Shown piece by piece: positions 44,297-53,610 of a stretch of DNA of 64,000 nt (within the stretch, counting starts at the first letter, position 1; every line of letters begins with the position of its first letter). The DNA comes from Motiliproteus sp041586735 (GTDB lineage: Bacteria; Pseudomonadota; Gammaproteobacteria; Pseudomonadales; Balneatricaceae), in NCBI GenBank assembly GCA_041586735.1, contig JBFGZQ010000010.1, forward strand, positions 1 to 64,000, written 5' to 3'. The position numbers were made by a program, and so were the translations under genes. Below the pieces are notes generated by a model that saw only the letters and a program-made list of their open reading frames with translations, was not told the DNA's origin and did not search any database.

Positions 44297-45055
44297 TCAA
44301 CCCCTGCCGCCACACTCGGGGCAGTCAGGATCCCTTGCTAAGTTTAGACGCCGCCACTCCAGATGCCGGGCATCGAGCAACAATAACCGCCCCACCAGCG
44401 AGGTACCAAAACCGGTCAGCAGCTTCAACGTCTCCAGCGCCTGGGCGGTGCCGATCATCCCCACCAGAGGCGCGAGCACGCCGCTGTTGGCGCAGGTCAA
44501 CGCTGCATCATCGCCACCCTCTGGAAACAGGCATCTATAACAGGGACTGGCGGGATCACGGCTATCGAACACACTCACCTGGCCCTCTAAGCGAATCGCA
44601 GCACCCGACACCAAGGGCGTGCGCTGCTGCACGCAAGCACTGTTGATGGCAAAACGGCTGGTAAAATTATCACAGCAATCGACCACCACATCAGCCTGTT
44701 CAACCTGCGCTAAGAGCTCTGCACCGTCGAGACGCTGTGGCAACACACTGACCTGAATGTGCGGATTCAGTGCCAGAAGCTGATCGCGCGCCGATTCGAC
44801 CTTGGGCCGCCCTATATCCGCATGCCGATGGACGATCTGACGCTGCAGGTTACTCAGATCAACCTGATCAAAATCGCTCAACACCAGATGGCCCACCCCG
44901 GCAGCCGCCAGATAAAGCGCCACCGGCGAGCCCAGCCCGCCCAGACCGATGATCAACACCCGGGCCGCCAACAGTTTTTCCTGGCCCTCAATATCAACCT
45001 CCGGCAGCAGAATCTGACGGCTGTAGCGTAACAACTGCTGGTCATTCATGCTCAT
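44297..45055 (-). CDS. moeB: Molybdopterin-synthase adenylyltransferase MoeB
   Basis: A 252-residue E1-like enzyme. The nucleotide loop GLGGLGSP is at 37-44, and zinc cysteine pairs appear as CYRC and CPEC. It adenylates the C-terminus of MoaD (or ThiS in the related ThiF). The place next to prmC and prfA is that of MoeB in Pseudomonas. Overlaps the prmC stop by four bases. In Pseudomonas, murI follows next; here it does not. Confidence 0.92.
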   Translation of the reverse strand: MSMNDQQLLRYSRQILLPEVDIEGQEKLLAARVLIIGLGGLGSPVALYLAAAGVGHLVLSDFDQVDLSNLQRQIVHRHADIGRPKVESARDQLLALNPHIQVSVLPQRLDGAELLAQVEQADVVVDCCDNFTSRFAINSACVQQRTPLVSGAAIRLEGQVSVFDSRDPASPCYRCLFPEGGDDAALTCANSGVLAPLVGMIGTAQALETLKLLTGFGTSLVGRLLLLDARHLEWRRLNLARDPDCPECGGRG

Positions 45056-45906
45056 ACACTCTTCCTCATGCTCGCTCTCATGCGCGCTACTGTGACCCGA
45101 TCCTGACGATTAAGATCCGCATAGGTCTGTATCTGCTGGTAACCTGCCGCCGTCAAGATCTGGCGCACCACCTCGCCCTGATCATAGCCATGCTCGAGCA
45201 GCAACCAGGCACCAGGCTTGAGTCGCAGATAAGCCTGCGTAGCGATGCTGCGAATATCCGCCAGACCAGACTCCGCAGCCACCAGCGCCGAGCGCGGCTC
45301 AAAACGCACATCACCCTGCTGTAGATGTGGATCCTCAGGATCTATATAGGGAGGGTTACTGACAATCAGATCAAACGTGCCGGTTAACGGTTGGCACCAG
45401 CTACCAATTAAGATCTCGACATTACTCAGCGCAAGCCGACGTCTATTGCGCTCCGCCAACGCCGCTGCCGCCGGCGAGTACTCGACCGCCGACACCTGCC
45501 AGTCATCAGCTTCGCTGGCCAGAGACAGCGCCAAGGCGCCGGTGCCGGTGCCCAGATCCGCGATCCGTTTTGGCCCTTGATCCAATCGCTCCAACGCCAA
45601 CTCGACCAACAGTTCAGTTTCCGGTCGCGGTATCAGGGTGGAGGCATCGACCTCTAGAGTCAGGGTCCAAAAATCCCGAAAACCGAGGATATGAGCGATC
45701 GGCTCACCCTGTTTACGGCGCTGTAACTGCGTCTCAAACAAGGCCTGCTGGGATAGGGTTAACAGCCGTTCAGGCCAGGTATAGAGATAGCTGCGCGGCT
45801 TATCGAGCACCGCCTCTAACAGCAGCTGAAGATCCAGATCGGCACTATCAGACAGACCTCTGAGTTCGCTGGCACGCGCCAGAGCCTGATCGATCCGCAG
45901 ACTCAT
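45052..45906 (-). CDS. prmC: Release-factor glutamine methyltransferase PrmC
   Basis: A 284-residue SAM enzyme that methylates the Gln of GGQ in RF1 and RF2. SAM site DLGTGTGALAL (117-127) and catalytic NPPY (184-187) are present. I start at MSLRIDQALARA (45906), 4 bp behind prfA; the longer frame adds 15 residues overlapping prfA. It modifies the product of the upstream gene. Confidence 0.95.
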   Translation of the reverse strand: MSLRIDQALARASELRGLSDSADLDLQLLLEAVLDKPRSYLYTWPERLLTLSQQALFETQLQRRKQGEPIAHILGFRDFWTLTLEVDASTLIPRPETELLVELALERLDQGPKRIADLGTGTGALALSLASEADDWQVSAVEYSPAAAALAERNRRRLALSNVEILIGSWCQPLTGTFDLIVSNPPYIDPEDPHLQQGDVRFEPRSALVAAESGLADIRSIATQAYLRLKPGAWLLLEHGYDQGEVVRQILTAAGYQQIQTYADLNRQDRVTVARMRASMRKSV

Positions 45907-45910
45907 GCCG

Positions 45911-46987
45911 CTACTCGCCCATCGCCGCCAACAGTTCCGCCTGATGCTCATGAATCAGCGGATCGATCACCGCATCGACATCGCCCTCCATCACCTCAAG
46001 AAGTTTATAGAGGGTCAAATTGATGCGATGGTCGGTCACTCGGCCCTGGGGGTAGTTGTAGGTGCGAATGCGCTCCGAACGATCACCACTACCGACCAAG
46101 CTCTTGCGAGCATCGGCCATGGCAGAGGCCTCCTGGTCCTGAATCCCCGCCAGTATCCGCGAATTAAGTAGCGACAGCGCCTTGGCGCGGTTTTTATGCT
46201 GCGAGCGCTCCTCTTGGCACTCGACCACGATGCCGGTGGGGATATGGGTCAATCGAATCGCCGAATCGGTCTTGTTAACGTGCTGACCACCGGCACCCGA
46301 GGCACGGAACGTATCGATGCGCAGATCAGATTTTTTGATCTCGATCGCATCGGTGGTCTCCGCTTCCGGCATCACCGCCACGGTACAAGCCGAAGTATGA
46401 ATCCGTCCTTGGGATTCGGTGGTCGGCACCCGCTGCACCCGATGCGCGCCGGATTCAAATTTCAGCCTAGCGTAAACATCCTTACCCACCACCCGAGTGA
46501 TAATCTCTTTATAGCCACCGTGCTCACCGGCGTTCTCGCTAATGATCTCGATCTTCCAACCCTGACGCTCGGCATAACGGGAGTACATCCGAAACAGATC
46601 ACCGGCAAAAATAGCCGCCTCATCGCCACCGGTACCGGCGCGAACTTCCAGAAAGGTGTTGCTGCCATCGTGGGGATCCCTGGGCAACAACAGCTTCTGC
46701 AGCTCAACCTCCAACCCCTCCCTGCGCTGCTGACAGGCTTTGACCTCCTCCTCCGCCATCTCCCGCATCTCGGGATCATCGAGCATCTCCTCGGCCTCAA
46801 ACAGATCATCCGCGACCTGCAGATAGCGGCAGTAGCTCTCGACCACCGGTTCCAGCTCAGCATACTCTTTGGAGAACTCCCTGAAGCGTTTCTGATCATT
46901 AATCACCTCGGCATCACTGAGCAGCGCAGCCAACTCTTCGTAGCGATCTTTAAGGATATCAAGCTTGTTCTGGATGGACGCTTTCAT
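45911..46987 (-). CDS. prfA: Peptide chain release factor 1
   Basis: RF1 of 358 residues recognises UAA and UAG. The GGQ motif is at 233-235 and the codon-recognition PxT motif is PTT (188-190) in RVPTTESQGRIHTS. The start MKASIQNKL at 46987 matches family starts. It belongs to the hemA-prfA-prmC-moeB unit. Confidence 0.97.
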   Translation of the reverse strand: MKASIQNKLDILKDRYEELAALLSDAEVINDQKRFREFSKEYAELEPVVESYCRYLQVADDLFEAEEMLDDPEMREMAEEEVKACQQRREGLEVELQKLLLPRDPHDGSNTFLEVRAGTGGDEAAIFAGDLFRMYSRYAERQGWKIEIISENAGEHGGYKEIITRVVGKDVYARLKFESGAHRVQRVPTTESQGRIHTSACTVAVMPEAETTDAIEIKKSDLRIDTFRASGAGGQHVNKTDSAIRLTHIPTGIVVECQEERSQHKNRAKALSLLNSRILAGIQDQEASAMADARKSLVGSGDRSERIRTYNYPQGRVTDHRINLTLYKLLEVMEGDVDAVIDPLIHEHQAELLAAMGE

Positions 46988-47035
46988 GGCAACCTTCGGA
47001 TTCTGCGGTGCCATCAGGCACCGGCAGCAGAGTAA

Positions 47036-48298
47036 TCAGGGGGTATCGAGCACGAGCTCGAACAGTTCGTGAGTCAATTCTAACAGTTCGGTACGGCCCT
47101 GAGCGGCAGCCTGTTTCATCTGCACACTGGGCGAGTGGATCAGCTTGTTGGTCAGCCCGCGTGCCAGCTGTTGTAACACTTGCTCTGCGTCCTTACCCTG
47201 AGCCAACTGCTTGAGCGCTTTATTCACTTCCTGATCGCGAATCCCTTCCGCCTTGCTGCGTAGTGCCAACAGGGTCTCGGTAGCATTCAGCGAGCGTAGC
47301 TGCAGCATAAACGCCTGCACGCCTTGCGCGATCAGCACCTCCGCTTCCTGGGCCGCGACTTCACGTGACTTGACGTTCTCTTCGATCACCTCGCGCAGAT
47401 CATCGACCGTATAGAGGTAAATATCAGACAGCTCGCCCACTTCCGGTTCTATATCCCGGGGCACGGCAATATCCACCATAAAAATCGGCTTATGCTTGCG
47501 CGCCCTCAACGCCCGCTCGACCGCGCCCTTGCCGAGAATGGGCAGCGGGCTCGCGGTGGAGGAGATCACGATATCGGCATGCACCAGCTCATCGGGAATA
47601 TCAGACAGCAGCACCGCACGGGCACCAAACTGCTGAGCCAACCCCTGCGCTCGCTCGAGAGTGCGGTTGGCGACCACGATCTTGCTGATCCCAGCTCTAA
47701 CCAGGTGCTGCGCCACCAGATCGATGGTTTCCCCGGCACCGATCAACAACGCGCGACTCTGGCTCAGATCGGTAAAGATATGTTGCGACAAATTCACGGC
47801 GGCATAGGCGACCGATACCGGATTTTCTCCAATCGCGGTTTCAGTGCGCACTTTTTTAGCGATCGAGAAGGCATGCTGGAACAGTCGCCCCAATTCCGAA
47901 TGCACCGATTTAGCCGCACTGGCGACCGCATAACTGGATTTCAACTGCCCCAAAATCTGCGGCTCACCCAGCACCAGCGAATCGAGCCCGCAGGCGACCC
48001 GCATCATATGCCGAGCCGCATCCTCATCCCAATAGCTATAACTACAGGGATCAAGATCAGCAAACGTCAAGCCATGATAGTGCCCCATCCACTCCAACAG
48101 CTCCCGACTCCCTTCCAGAGAGGCTGAACAATACAGCTCGGTGCGGTTACAGGTCGATAGAATGGCGATCTCATGCAGCCCGGCCTGCTGACACGCCTGG
48201 ACCAACGCATGCTCCATCTGCTCAGGGGCAAACGCGACCTTTTCGCGGACCGAGACCGGGGCAGTCTTGTGATTGATGCCTAGCGCCAATAAAGCCAT
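47036..48298 (-). CDS. hemA: Glutamyl-tRNA reductase
   Basis: A 420-residue NADPH enzyme catalysing the first step of the C5 tetrapyrrole pathway. It opens MALLALGINHKTAPVSVREKV, and the catalytic cysteine is C50 in ILSTCNRTE. First gene of the prfA-prmC-moeB transcript, divergent from the TPR lipoprotein gene. With hemL and hemB this gives three heme genes in the window. Confidence 0.97.
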   Translation of the reverse strand: MALLALGINHKTAPVSVREKVAFAPEQMEHALVQACQQAGLHEIAILSTCNRTELYCSASLEGSRELLEWMGHYHGLTFADLDPCSYSYWDEDAARHMMRVACGLDSLVLGEPQILGQLKSSYAVASAAKSVHSELGRLFQHAFSIAKKVRTETAIGENPVSVAYAAVNLSQHIFTDLSQSRALLIGAGETIDLVAQHLVRAGISKIVVANRTLERAQGLAQQFGARAVLLSDIPDELVHADIVISSTASPLPILGKGAVERALRARKHKPIFMVDIAVPRDIEPEVGELSDIYLYTVDDLREVIEENVKSREVAAQEAEVLIAQGVQAFMLQLRSLNATETLLALRSKAEGIRDQEVNKALKQLAQGKDAEQVLQQLARGLTNKLIHSPSVQMKQAAAQGRTELLELTHELFELVLDTP

Positions 48299-48574
48299 TA
48301 ACCGAGATCAACTCCAACTGCAAAAATTCAAGCGGCTAATAATACACGCTCCAGCGCTATTGATTAAGCCATCATCCTGCAATAGCGGTGAATTCGATGC
48401 AGTAAAAATACTGATTTAGCGGTCTACCTGTCCAACGAGCCGATACCGACCATGCCAGTAACTGACAACGGCCGCCAAGCCACTTATAGTTAGCCTAATA
48501 GTTAGCCCCATAACAGACCGCCAGTCTCGCCACCTACGGCGCCAAACCGGCCACCAACAAGGTCTCCTGTGCTT

Positions 48575-50305
48575 ATGCCTTTATTAGATTGCAATCGCCT
48601 TCGCACCCTATCGAGCCTGGCTCTGACACTGCTACTCGGCGCCTGTGCCTATCAGCCACCCCAACCGACAACCCTGCAGAGCAGGGCAGAGGCCGAGGCT
48701 ATCGTCACCCCCCCCCAAGGCAGCTTCGAAGCCACAACTCTGTACGCCCTACTGGTCGCAGAGATCGCGGCGCAACGCAACATGCCTCAGATAACCCTGC
48801 ATAACTACCTGCGCGAGGCCGAACGCACCGAGGATATCAACATCACCCGCCATGCGGTGCAGCTTGCCGAGCAATCTCGCGACCCCCAAAGCCGCATCAA
48901 AGCCGCGCTGCTGTGGGCCAAACTCGAACCTAACAACCCCGAACCCAACAGCATTGCCGCCGCAGCACTGATCTATCAGGGGGACAGCGAGCGCGCCCTG
49001 CTGCTGCTGGAAACAGCACTCACCAATGCAACACTAGAAACCATTGATGCACTGTCTGAGAGAACCCAGAAGATGAGCCCTGCAGAACGCGACAGCTACC
49101 TAAAGCGGCTGGAGCAGTTAAGCACAGCAGATCCCTCGCAGCCTATACTGCTGTATGCCCAAGCCAGCTTGAAGCGTTTCGACAACGATCTGAAGCCAGC
49201 CCTGAGACTGGTACAACAAGCACTGAGTTACGATCCGAAGTTCGACCGGGCGATACTCCTCGAAGCCGATCTGCAAGCACGCAGCGGCCATCTAGACACC
49301 GCCCTAGGGCACCTGCGCGAGGAGCTTAATCAGCGCGAACACAAACAAATGCGCAGCCTTTACGCCCGTCTGCTGCTACAAAAAGGCCAGTTTGCAGCGG
49401 CCAAGCAGCAAACAGATCTTCTCAACACCCAGTACCCCGACGACCACAACTTGCAGTTCTATCTCGGGGTACTGATGCTAGAACACGAACAGATCGAACT
49501 CAGTGAAACCTATTTCAACCAACTAGCCCGAAAGTTCGGTATCAACTCCACCCTGCATTACTATCTAGGCCGCATTGCCGATCACAAACAGCAATCAAAT
49601 ACCGCACTGCAACACTTCCTGAAAATTGATGACTCGCCCTACCTGGCCGCAGGGTTTTCCGAAATCGGCAAGCTGTTAAACCAAGCAACCGACGAAGCAC
49701 AGCTCCGACAGATCTACCAGCAAAAACGCCACCAACACCCCGACCAGAGCGCACTACTGTTTGCCCTAGAAGCCAGCTGGCTGACCGAGCAGGAACTACC
49801 ACAACAAGCACTGCTGGTCTATTCCCAGGCACTGACCCAGCACCCCGACAACACCCAGCTACTCTACAATCGCGCCATGCTCAGCGAACAGCTCGATAAG
49901 CTTGAACAGATGGAGCAGGACCTAAACCAACTGCTTAACCTCGATCCCAACAACGCCACAGCCCTCAACGCCTTAGGCTACAGCCTCACCAACCGCACCG
50001 ATCGCCACTCAGAGGCGCTGGCCCTGATTCGCAAAGCACTCAAGCTCAAGCCTGAAGACCCGGCGATTCTAGACAGCATGGGTTGGGTTCATTACCAACT
50101 CAGAGACTACCCGTTAGCGCTGCAATACCTGCTGCGCGCTTATGAAAACTACCCGGATCCAGAGATCGCCTCACACCTAGGCCAAACATACTGGAAACTG
50201 GGACGGCCGGACGAGGCTCGAAAAATATGGACCGAAGCGCTGCAGCGCCATCCGGGCAACCGCCAGGTTCTCGACGCCATGCATCAAGCGGAACCGCAGC
50301 AGTGA
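48575..50305 (+). CDS. TPR-repeat outer-membrane lipoprotein
   Basis: A 576-residue protein with a lipobox LLGAC (Cys24) after a hydrophobic signal, then tetratricopeptide repeats to the end, including NALGYSLTNRTDRHSEAL and ILDSMGWVHYQLRDYPLAL. The equivalent gene sits between hemA and lolB in Pseudomonas. I use ATG 48575 in place of the GTG two codons earlier. Its stop overlaps the lolB GTG start, so translation is coupled. The function is unknown; outer-membrane assembly or storage roles are suggested by context only. Confidence 0.85.
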   Translation: MPLLDCNRLRTLSSLALTLLLGACAYQPPQPTTLQSRAEAEAIVTPPQGSFEATTLYALLVAEIAAQRNMPQITLHNYLREAERTEDINITRHAVQLAEQSRDPQSRIKAALLWAKLEPNNPEPNSIAAAALIYQGDSERALLLLETALTNATLETIDALSERTQKMSPAERDSYLKRLEQLSTADPSQPILLYAQASLKRFDNDLKPALRLVQQALSYDPKFDRAILLEADLQARSGHLDTALGHLREELNQREHKQMRSLYARLLLQKGQFAAAKQQTDLLNTQYPDDHNLQFYLGVLMLEHEQIELSETYFNQLARKFGINSTLHYYLGRIADHKQQSNTALQHFLKIDDSPYLAAGFSEIGKLLNQATDEAQLRQIYQQKRHQHPDQSALLFALEASWLTEQELPQQALLVYSQALTQHPDNTQLLYNRAMLSEQLDKLEQMEQDLNQLLNLDPNNATALNALGYSLTNRTDRHSEALALIRKALKLKPEDPAILDSMGWVHYQLRDYPLALQYLLRAYENYPDPEIASHLGQTYWKLGRPDEARKIWTEALQRHPGNRQVLDAMHQAEPQQ

Positions 50306-50940
50306 GCAACACCCGCTTGCGCACCCTAAGCCTGTTCGCATTACTCTGTACGCTGCTGCTGGGGTGCAGCAGCCAACCCACCACCAGGCCGCAGCCGCCT
50401 ATACCGCCACAGAGCTGGGAACAGCGCCAGCAGCAGCTAGCCCCCTTATCCCAGTGGCAGGTACTTGGAAAAATCCGCATCCAAAGCGCCTCCGATGACA
50501 GCGCCGCCAACCTCAGCTGGGAGCAACACCAGGACCACTACCAGATCTATATGGCCGGCCCCTTGGGCCAGGGGGCAATCAACATCCAAGGCTCCGAGCA
50601 GACCGGCATCACCCTGGAGATCAGCGGTGAACAGCGCATGCAGGCCGCCTCGCCAGAGCAGCTGCTATACCAGCGTCTAGGCTGGGAAGCGCCAATCAGC
50701 CAGATACCCTACTGGATCAAAGGCATGCCAGCACCGCACACCAGGCATTCAAAACACCTGGACCCTGATAACAAACTACAACGCCTGCAGCAGGACGGTT
50801 GGGTTATCGACTATCTCGATTACCACCCTAACCTGCAGCCTCAGCTACCCCGAAAAATCCGCCTCCAGCGCGGTGATTCGCTCACCCTCACCCTGATTCT
50901 AAAGCAGTGGCAACTCGAGCCACCCACAACCGCACCCTAA
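50302..50940 (+). CDS. lolB: Outer-membrane lipoprotein receptor LolB
   Basis: A 212-residue lipoprotein with lipobox LLLGC (Cys22). The middle segments WQVLGKIRIQ and YQRLGWEAPISQIPYWIKGMPAP are typical of LolB, which accepts lipoproteins from LolA and inserts them in the outer membrane. It starts with GTG on the GTGA overlap. The next expected gene, ispE, is missing; tRNA-Gln follows after 119 bp. Confidence 0.92.
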   Translation: MSNTRLRTLSLFALLCTLLLGCSSQPTTRPQPPIPPQSWEQRQQQLAPLSQWQVLGKIRIQSASDDSAANLSWEQHQDHYQIYMAGPLGQGAINIQGSEQTGITLEISGEQRMQAASPEQLLYQRLGWEAPISQIPYWIKGMPAPHTRHSKHLDPDNKLQRLQQDGWVIDYLDYHPNLQPQLPRKIRLQRGDSLTLTLILKQWQLEPPTTAP

Positions 50941-50977
50941 AGCCTGCATTCAACGCCCAAAAAACAGCCTTAGTGAA

Positions 50978-51006
50978 TTGACAACAAGCCCCGCGTCAAG
51001 GAAAAT
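50978..51006 (+). promoter_or_regulatory. Sigma-70 promoter of tRNA-Gln (first copy)
   Basis: TTGACA (50978-50983) and GAAAAT (51001-51006) are 17 bases apart. It lies 54 bp before the tRNA and may also serve prs. Confidence 0.6.
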
Positions 51007-51059
51007 ACGCCCTCTTTGAAAACCGCAGTGACTCTACACAGAGCGCTTCGGGGTTTTAT

Positions 51060-51134
51060 TGGGGTGTAGCCAAGCGGTAAGGCAGCGGGTTTTGATCCCG
51101 TCATGCGTAGGTTCGAATCCTTCCACCCCAGCCA
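51060..51134 (+). tRNA. tRNA-Gln (TTG), copy 1
   Basis: A 75-base tRNA with acceptor TGGGGTG/CACCCCA, encoded CCA, and anticodon TTG in GGGTTTTGATCCC. An identical copy lies at 55020. Confidence 0.97.
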
Positions 51135-51185
51135 TCTTCCAACATGGAACTCCACAGCATCCATCCCCTGCCTAAAGGTATCCTC

Positions 51186-52130
51186 GTGTCCAAACTCATG
51201 GTCTTCACCGGCAATGCCAATCCCGATTTGGCTAAAAAGGTCGCCAAGAAGCTTTGCATCACCTTAGGAAACGTCACCGCCGGTCAATTCAGCGATGGCG
51301 AAATCGCCGTGGAGCTCAATGAAAACGTGCGCGGCAAGGACGTCTTTATTATCCAGTCCACCTGCGCACCGACCAACGACAACCTGATGGAACTGATCCT
51401 GATGGCCGATGCACTGCGTCGCGCATCCGCCACCCGCATCACTGCCGTGGTCCCCTATTTTGGCTACGCCCGCCAGGATCGCCGTCCACGCTCGGCCCGC
51501 GTACCCATCAGCGCCAAGGTGATCGCCAGCATGATGGCTAACGCCGGTATCGACCGAGTACTGACCGTCGACCTGCACGCCGACCAGATTCAGGGCTTTT
51601 TCGACATTCCGGTGGACAACGTTTATGGCTCACCGGTACTCCTGGACGACATCCAGGCACAAAAATACGACAACCCCATCGTGGTATCCCCTGATGTCGG
51701 CGGCGTCGTACGCGCTCGCGCCGTCGCCAAGGTGCTAGGTACCGACCTGGCGATCATCGACAAACGCCGTGAAAAAGCCAACGAATCCCAGGTTATGCAC
51801 ATTATCGGCGATGTTACCGACCGCACCTGCATCCTGGTTGACGACATGTGCGACACGGCCGGCACGCTGTGCAAAGCCGCTGACGCCCTGAAAGAACACG
51901 GTGCATCTCGAGTCGTGGCCTACGCCACCCACCCGGTACTGTCGGGCAATGCCATTAAGAATGTGATCAACTCCAAGCTGGATGAACTGGTGGTCACCGA
52001 CACCATTCCGCTCAGTGATGATGCCAGAGCCTGCCCTCTTATTCGCCAGCTCACACTATCCGATCTACTGGCCGAATCGATCCGCAGAGTATGCAACGAA
52101 GAATCGATCAGCGCGATGTTCCTACAGTAA
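51186..52130 (+). CDS. prs: Ribose-phosphate pyrophosphokinase
   Basis: A 314-residue PRPP synthase. Conserved parts are FSDGEIAVELNENVRGKDVFI, PYFGYARQDRR and the PRPP loop VDDMCDTAGT. I start at GTG 51186 (V-S-K-L-M-VFTGN), because Pseudomonas Prs starts in the same way and AAAGGT precedes it. The ATG at 51144 lies just behind the tRNA and has no match in the family. Confidence 0.96.
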   Translation: MSKLMVFTGNANPDLAKKVAKKLCITLGNVTAGQFSDGEIAVELNENVRGKDVFIIQSTCAPTNDNLMELILMADALRRASATRITAVVPYFGYARQDRRPRSARVPISAKVIASMMANAGIDRVLTVDLHADQIQGFFDIPVDNVYGSPVLLDDIQAQKYDNPIVVSPDVGGVVRARAVAKVLGTDLAIIDKRREKANESQVMHIIGDVTDRTCILVDDMCDTAGTLCKAADALKEHGASRVVAYATHPVLSGNAIKNVINSKLDELVVTDTIPLSDDARACPLIRQLTLSDLLAESIRRVCNEESISAMFLQ

Positions 52131-52268
52131 GGTCCCATTCTCATCCAGAATCGGACCCACCAGCAAAGACAGATCGCCGAACGTAAACGTCTCCAACGGG
52201 AGACCATAAACAGTATTGCAACGCTCTGGTCGCAGGAGCCTTGCAATCGATCATTAAAGGAAGACAAC

Positions 52269-52916
52269 ATGTCTACATTTACCGTTAACGCCGAAACACG
52301 TACAGACCTGGGGAAAGGTGCGAGCCGCCGCCTACGTCGTCTGGCCAGCCTGGTGCCTGCCGTTGTTTACGGCGGAGAGCAGCAGCCTCAATCACTGAGC
52401 ATCCCGCACAAGGATCTCATCAAAGCCACCCAGTCCGAAGCCTTCTTCTCCAGCGTTATCGATCTGAACATCGATGGCAAGGTACAGAAAGTTATCGTTA
52501 AGGACCTGCAGCGCCATCCGGCCAAACAACAGATCCTGCACGCTGACTTCCTGCGCGCCGGTGCGGGTGCCACACTATCTCTGGTCGTACCACTGCACTT
52601 CATCAACGAAGACCTGAATGAAGCGATCAAGCAGGGCGGGCGCGTCACCCACATCATGAGCCAGGTCGACATCACCTGCGACGCAGCACACCTGCCTGAG
52701 TTCCTAGTCGTTGACATGAAGGACGTTGAAGCTGGACAGATCGTTCACCTGTCTGACATCGCTCTTCCTGAAGGGATCCAGATCCCTGTACTCCTGCAAG
52801 GCGAAGATCACGATCAGCCGGTCACCACGATCATCGCCAAGAAAGACGGGGCTAGCGACGAAGACGCTGACGCTGACGCTGCAGACGCTGATTCAGAAAC
52901 TGACGCAGCCGAGTAA
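52269..52916 (+). CDS. rplY: Ribosomal protein L25 / general stress protein Ctc
   Basis: A 215-residue two-domain L25 (TL5/Ctc) type that binds 5S rRNA. It starts MSTFTVNAETRTDLGKGASRRLRR and ends in an acidic Asp/Ala/Glu tail. AAAGGAAG precedes the ATG. Stands in the conserved prs-rplY-pth-ychF order. Confidence 0.95.
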   Translation: MSTFTVNAETRTDLGKGASRRLRRLASLVPAVVYGGEQQPQSLSIPHKDLIKATQSEAFFSSVIDLNIDGKVQKVIVKDLQRHPAKQQILHADFLRAGAGATLSLVVPLHFINEDLNEAIKQGGRVTHIMSQVDITCDAAHLPEFLVVDMKDVEAGQIVHLSDIALPEGIQIPVLLQGEDHDQPVTTIIAKKDGASDEDADADAADADSETDAAE

Positions 52917-52964
52917 GCCCCACGACTCCTGCATTGTGACTAGCTGTACGGTGACAACCCTATT

Positions 52965-53552
52965 GTGACTCCAACAGTTAAACTGATCGTTGGACTGGGA
53001 AACCCAGGCCAACAATACGACCAGACCCGCCACAATGCAGGAGCCGATTTTGTTGCGCAACTCGCGCAGCACAGCCACTGCACACTACAACCCGAAAAGC
53101 GCTACCACGGCCGTTACGCAAAATGCCAAGTTGCGGGCCATGAACTGCACCTCCTTATTCCTACCACCTTTATGAACCTCAGCGGCCAAGCGGTACAATC
53201 CTTGGCGAGCTACTTCAAGATCCCCACTGATGCCATTCTGGTCGCGCATGATGAGCTAGACCTTGCGCCTGGCTGCGCACGCCTAAAACAGGGTGGTGGT
53301 CACGGCGGCCATAACGGACTCAGGGATATTATTGAAAAGTTTGGCGGCAACAACAGCTTTTTACGCCTGCGGATCGGTATCGGCCACCCCGGCAACGCCA
53401 AGCTGGTGCACAACTTTGTACTAGGCAAAGCCCCGGGCAGCGAGCGGGAACCCACCCTGACGTGCACCCACGAAGCCATCAACGTACTGCCAATTTTACT
53501 GAATGACGGTCTAGCAAAGGCTATGAATCGACTTCACAGCTTCAAAGCCTGA
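52965..53552 (+). CDS. pth: Peptidyl-tRNA hydrolase
   Basis: A 195-residue Pth that recycles peptidyl-tRNA. GLGNPGQQYDQTRHNAG holds Asn13 and the catalytic His23; MNLSGQ and AHDELDL are also present. The start is GTG 52965. Confidence 0.95.
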   Translation: MTPTVKLIVGLGNPGQQYDQTRHNAGADFVAQLAQHSHCTLQPEKRYHGRYAKCQVAGHELHLLIPTTFMNLSGQAVQSLASYFKIPTDAILVAHDELDLAPGCARLKQGGGHGGHNGLRDIIEKFGGNNSFLRLRIGIGHPGNAKLVHNFVLGKAPGSEREPTLTCTHEAINVLPILLNDGLAKAMNRLHSFKA

Positions 53553-53610
53553 TCGCAGCCGCTTGTAACCTCAGCACATTACTGACAACTTGTAACGACA
53601 GGATCACATC

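Noticed and set aside
46196..47035. A 279-codon plus-strand frame opposite prfA
   Set aside because: Shadow of the prfA coding frame; low-complexity His/Leu/Gly composition, no ribosome site.
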